The notes beneath the pieces are model-generated. The model saw only the letters and a list, made by a program, of their open reading frames with translations, did no database searches and was not told the DNA's origin. A DNA stretch of 32,676 nucleotides. It comes from JAJACP01 sp964350245 (GTDB lineage: Bacteria > Chlamydiota > Chlamydiia > Chlamydiales > JAAKFR01). Both the position numbers and the translations under genes were made by a program. This document shows, in pieces, positions 31,659 through 32,676 of the stretch. The stretch lies in the NCBI GenBank assembly GCA_964350245.1, contig CAYGJC010000021.1, positions 1 through 32,676 of the forward strand. Reading direction: 5' to 3'. Numbering within the stretch: the stretch's first letter is position 1; each line of letters opens with the position of its first letter.

Positions 31659-32676
31659 ATGAGTAAAAAGCGGATCGTAGTCACCGGAATGGGAGTTGTA
31701 TCTTGTTTTGGTAACGATGTCGAGCTCTTCTATGACACGTTGTTAGCGGGTAAAAGTGGTGTGAAGACGATCACTCATTTCCCTTGTGAAGATTATCCGA
31801 CTAACTTTGCAGCAGCGGTTCCTGAGTTTGACACGAGCCAATATATCGACAGAAAGCAGGCGCGTCGAATCGATCCTTTTATCCGCTTTGCGACCGTCGC
31901 CGGAAAAAAGGGAATGGAGATGGCGCGCCTAGGTCCGAAAGAGGTGGAAAAACTGGACAAAACCCGTTGTGGTGTGATTATCGGCTCGGGTATGGGGGGA
32001 TTGAGCACCTTCTATGAGGGGACTGAAATGCTGCTTACAAAAGGGTATCGTCGGATTACCCCTTTCTTTATCCCTTTTATCATCACGAATATGGCCGGAG
32101 CGCTATTAGCTATCGATCTTGGCTTTATGGGACCTAACTACTCCATTTCCACAGCGTGTGCAACGGCTAATTACAGCATCACAGCAGCTGCCAACCACAT
32201 TCGTCAGGGACACGCTGATCTCATGATTTGCGGAGGCTCTGAGGCTGCTGTGACACCTGTAGGGTTAACGGGCTTTATTGCCAACAAAGCTCTTTCTGAG
32301 CGAAAAGATGCTCCAGAAAAAGCGTCTCGCCCTTGGGACATGGATCGAGACGGTTTTGTCATGGGTGAAGGAGCTGGAGTGCTTATTCTGGAGTCTCTAG
32401 AGCATGCTCTAGCGCGCGGCGCTCCTATCTACGGCGAGTATCTAGGAGGAGCTGTGAGCTGTGATGCTTATCACATGACAGCACCTCGAGAAGATGGTTC
32501 GGGCGTGGCTCTTTGTATTGAATTGGCTCTAAAAGATGCTGATATCCCCAAAGAGCAGATCAACTACGTCAATGCTCACGCAACTTCTACACCTCTTGGT
32601 GATATGGCTGAGGTAAATGGCATCCACACCGTTTTTGGTGCTCATGCGGGCAAGATCAAGATGAATGCAACCAAGT
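31659..32676 (+). CDS. fabF: 3-oxoacyl-[acyl-carrier-protein] synthase II FabF (3' end beyond window)
   Basis: FabF condenses malonyl-ACP with acyl-ACP in fatty-acid elongation. The visible 339 residues contain VTGMGVVSCFGND at the start, the active-site cysteine in STACATANYS, CGGSEAAVTP, PWDMDRDGFVMGEGAG and the first catalytic histidine in NAHATSTPLGD. The window ends at MNATK, just before the expected SxxGH motif with the second catalytic histidine, so roughly 75 residues are missing. GAGG lies 7 nt before ATG 31659, right behind rsfS. C. trachomatis has the same rsfS-fabF order (from memory). Confidence 0.97.
   Translation, partial: MSKKRIVVTGMGVVSCFGNDVELFYDTLLAGKSGVKTITHFPCEDYPTNFAAAVPEFDTSQYIDRKQARRIDPFIRFATVAGKKGMEMARLGPKEVEKLDKTRCGVIIGSGMGGLSTFYEGTEMLLTKGYRRITPFFIPFIITNMAGALLAIDLGFMGPNYSISTACATANYSITAAANHIRQGHADLMICGGSEAAVTPVGLTGFIANKALSERKDAPEKASRPWDMDRDGFVMGEGAGVLILESLEHALARGAPIYGEYLGGAVSCDAYHMTAPREDGSGVALCIELALKDADIPKEQINYVNAHATSTPLGDMAEVNGIHTVFGAHAGKIKMNATK

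Overview
The window is a chromosomal piece of a member of the Chlamydiae, most likely an environmental (amoeba-associated) lineage rather than the genus Chlamydia. Three things point there: a single protein fusing MurC to D-Ala-D-Ala ligase; the division/peptidoglycan order murF-mraY-murD-LysM-ftsW-murG-murC/ddl-ftsQ; and, from memory of C. trachomatis gene order (about CT752 to CT770), near-collinearity from efp through groEL3, the mur/fts block, cutA, rsbV, miaA, mqnC, a coiled-coil protein, rsfS and fabF. The genus cannot be fixed from the sequence alone.

Layout. 1-1759 (minus): the N-terminal 586 residues of a large membrane-anchored protein with seven 55-residue repeats, cut by the window edge. 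1882-5316 (plus): EF-P, its lysylation enzyme EpmA, a HAD phosphatase and a sodium-coupled amino-acid transporter, tightly packed. 5318-7513 (minus): a cation-chloride cotransporter-like permease. 7558-8680: a small FlgM-like protein converging on a metallophosphoesterase. 8700-10500: a small accessory patch with a CPBP membrane protease, a protein with a WPGKK motif and an unlisted 53-residue arginine-rich protein. 10561-12941 (minus): a GroEL paralogue without groES, rsmI, and tRNA-Cys(GCA); a 111-bp inverted repeat lies 2 nt upstream of the tRNA.

13162-25047 (plus) is the core of the window: a nearly gapless cluster for the lipid II pathway and division (MurF, MraY, MurD, a LysM protein, FtsW, MurG, MurC-Ddl, FtsQ), followed by CutA, a KH-domain RNA-binding protein, an RsbV-type anti-anti-sigma factor and MiaA. 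25048-27267 breaks the conserved order: two short, possibly decayed reading frames, a stretch with regularly spaced palindromic boxes, and an AAA ATPase with a C-terminal PD-(D/E)XK-like domain. Conserved order resumes with mqnC (minus, futalosine route to menaquinone), then coiled-coil protein, HAD-IB phosphatase, nadD, rsfS and fabF (cut by the right edge).

The best candidates for something new are the FlgM-like protein in a chlamydial core neighbourhood, the repeat-box-controlled ATPase/nuclease-like insert, the inverted repeat beside tRNA-Cys, the repeat protein with its unusual N-terminal extension, and the small arginine-rich protein. None of these amounts to a proven new system from sequence reading alone.
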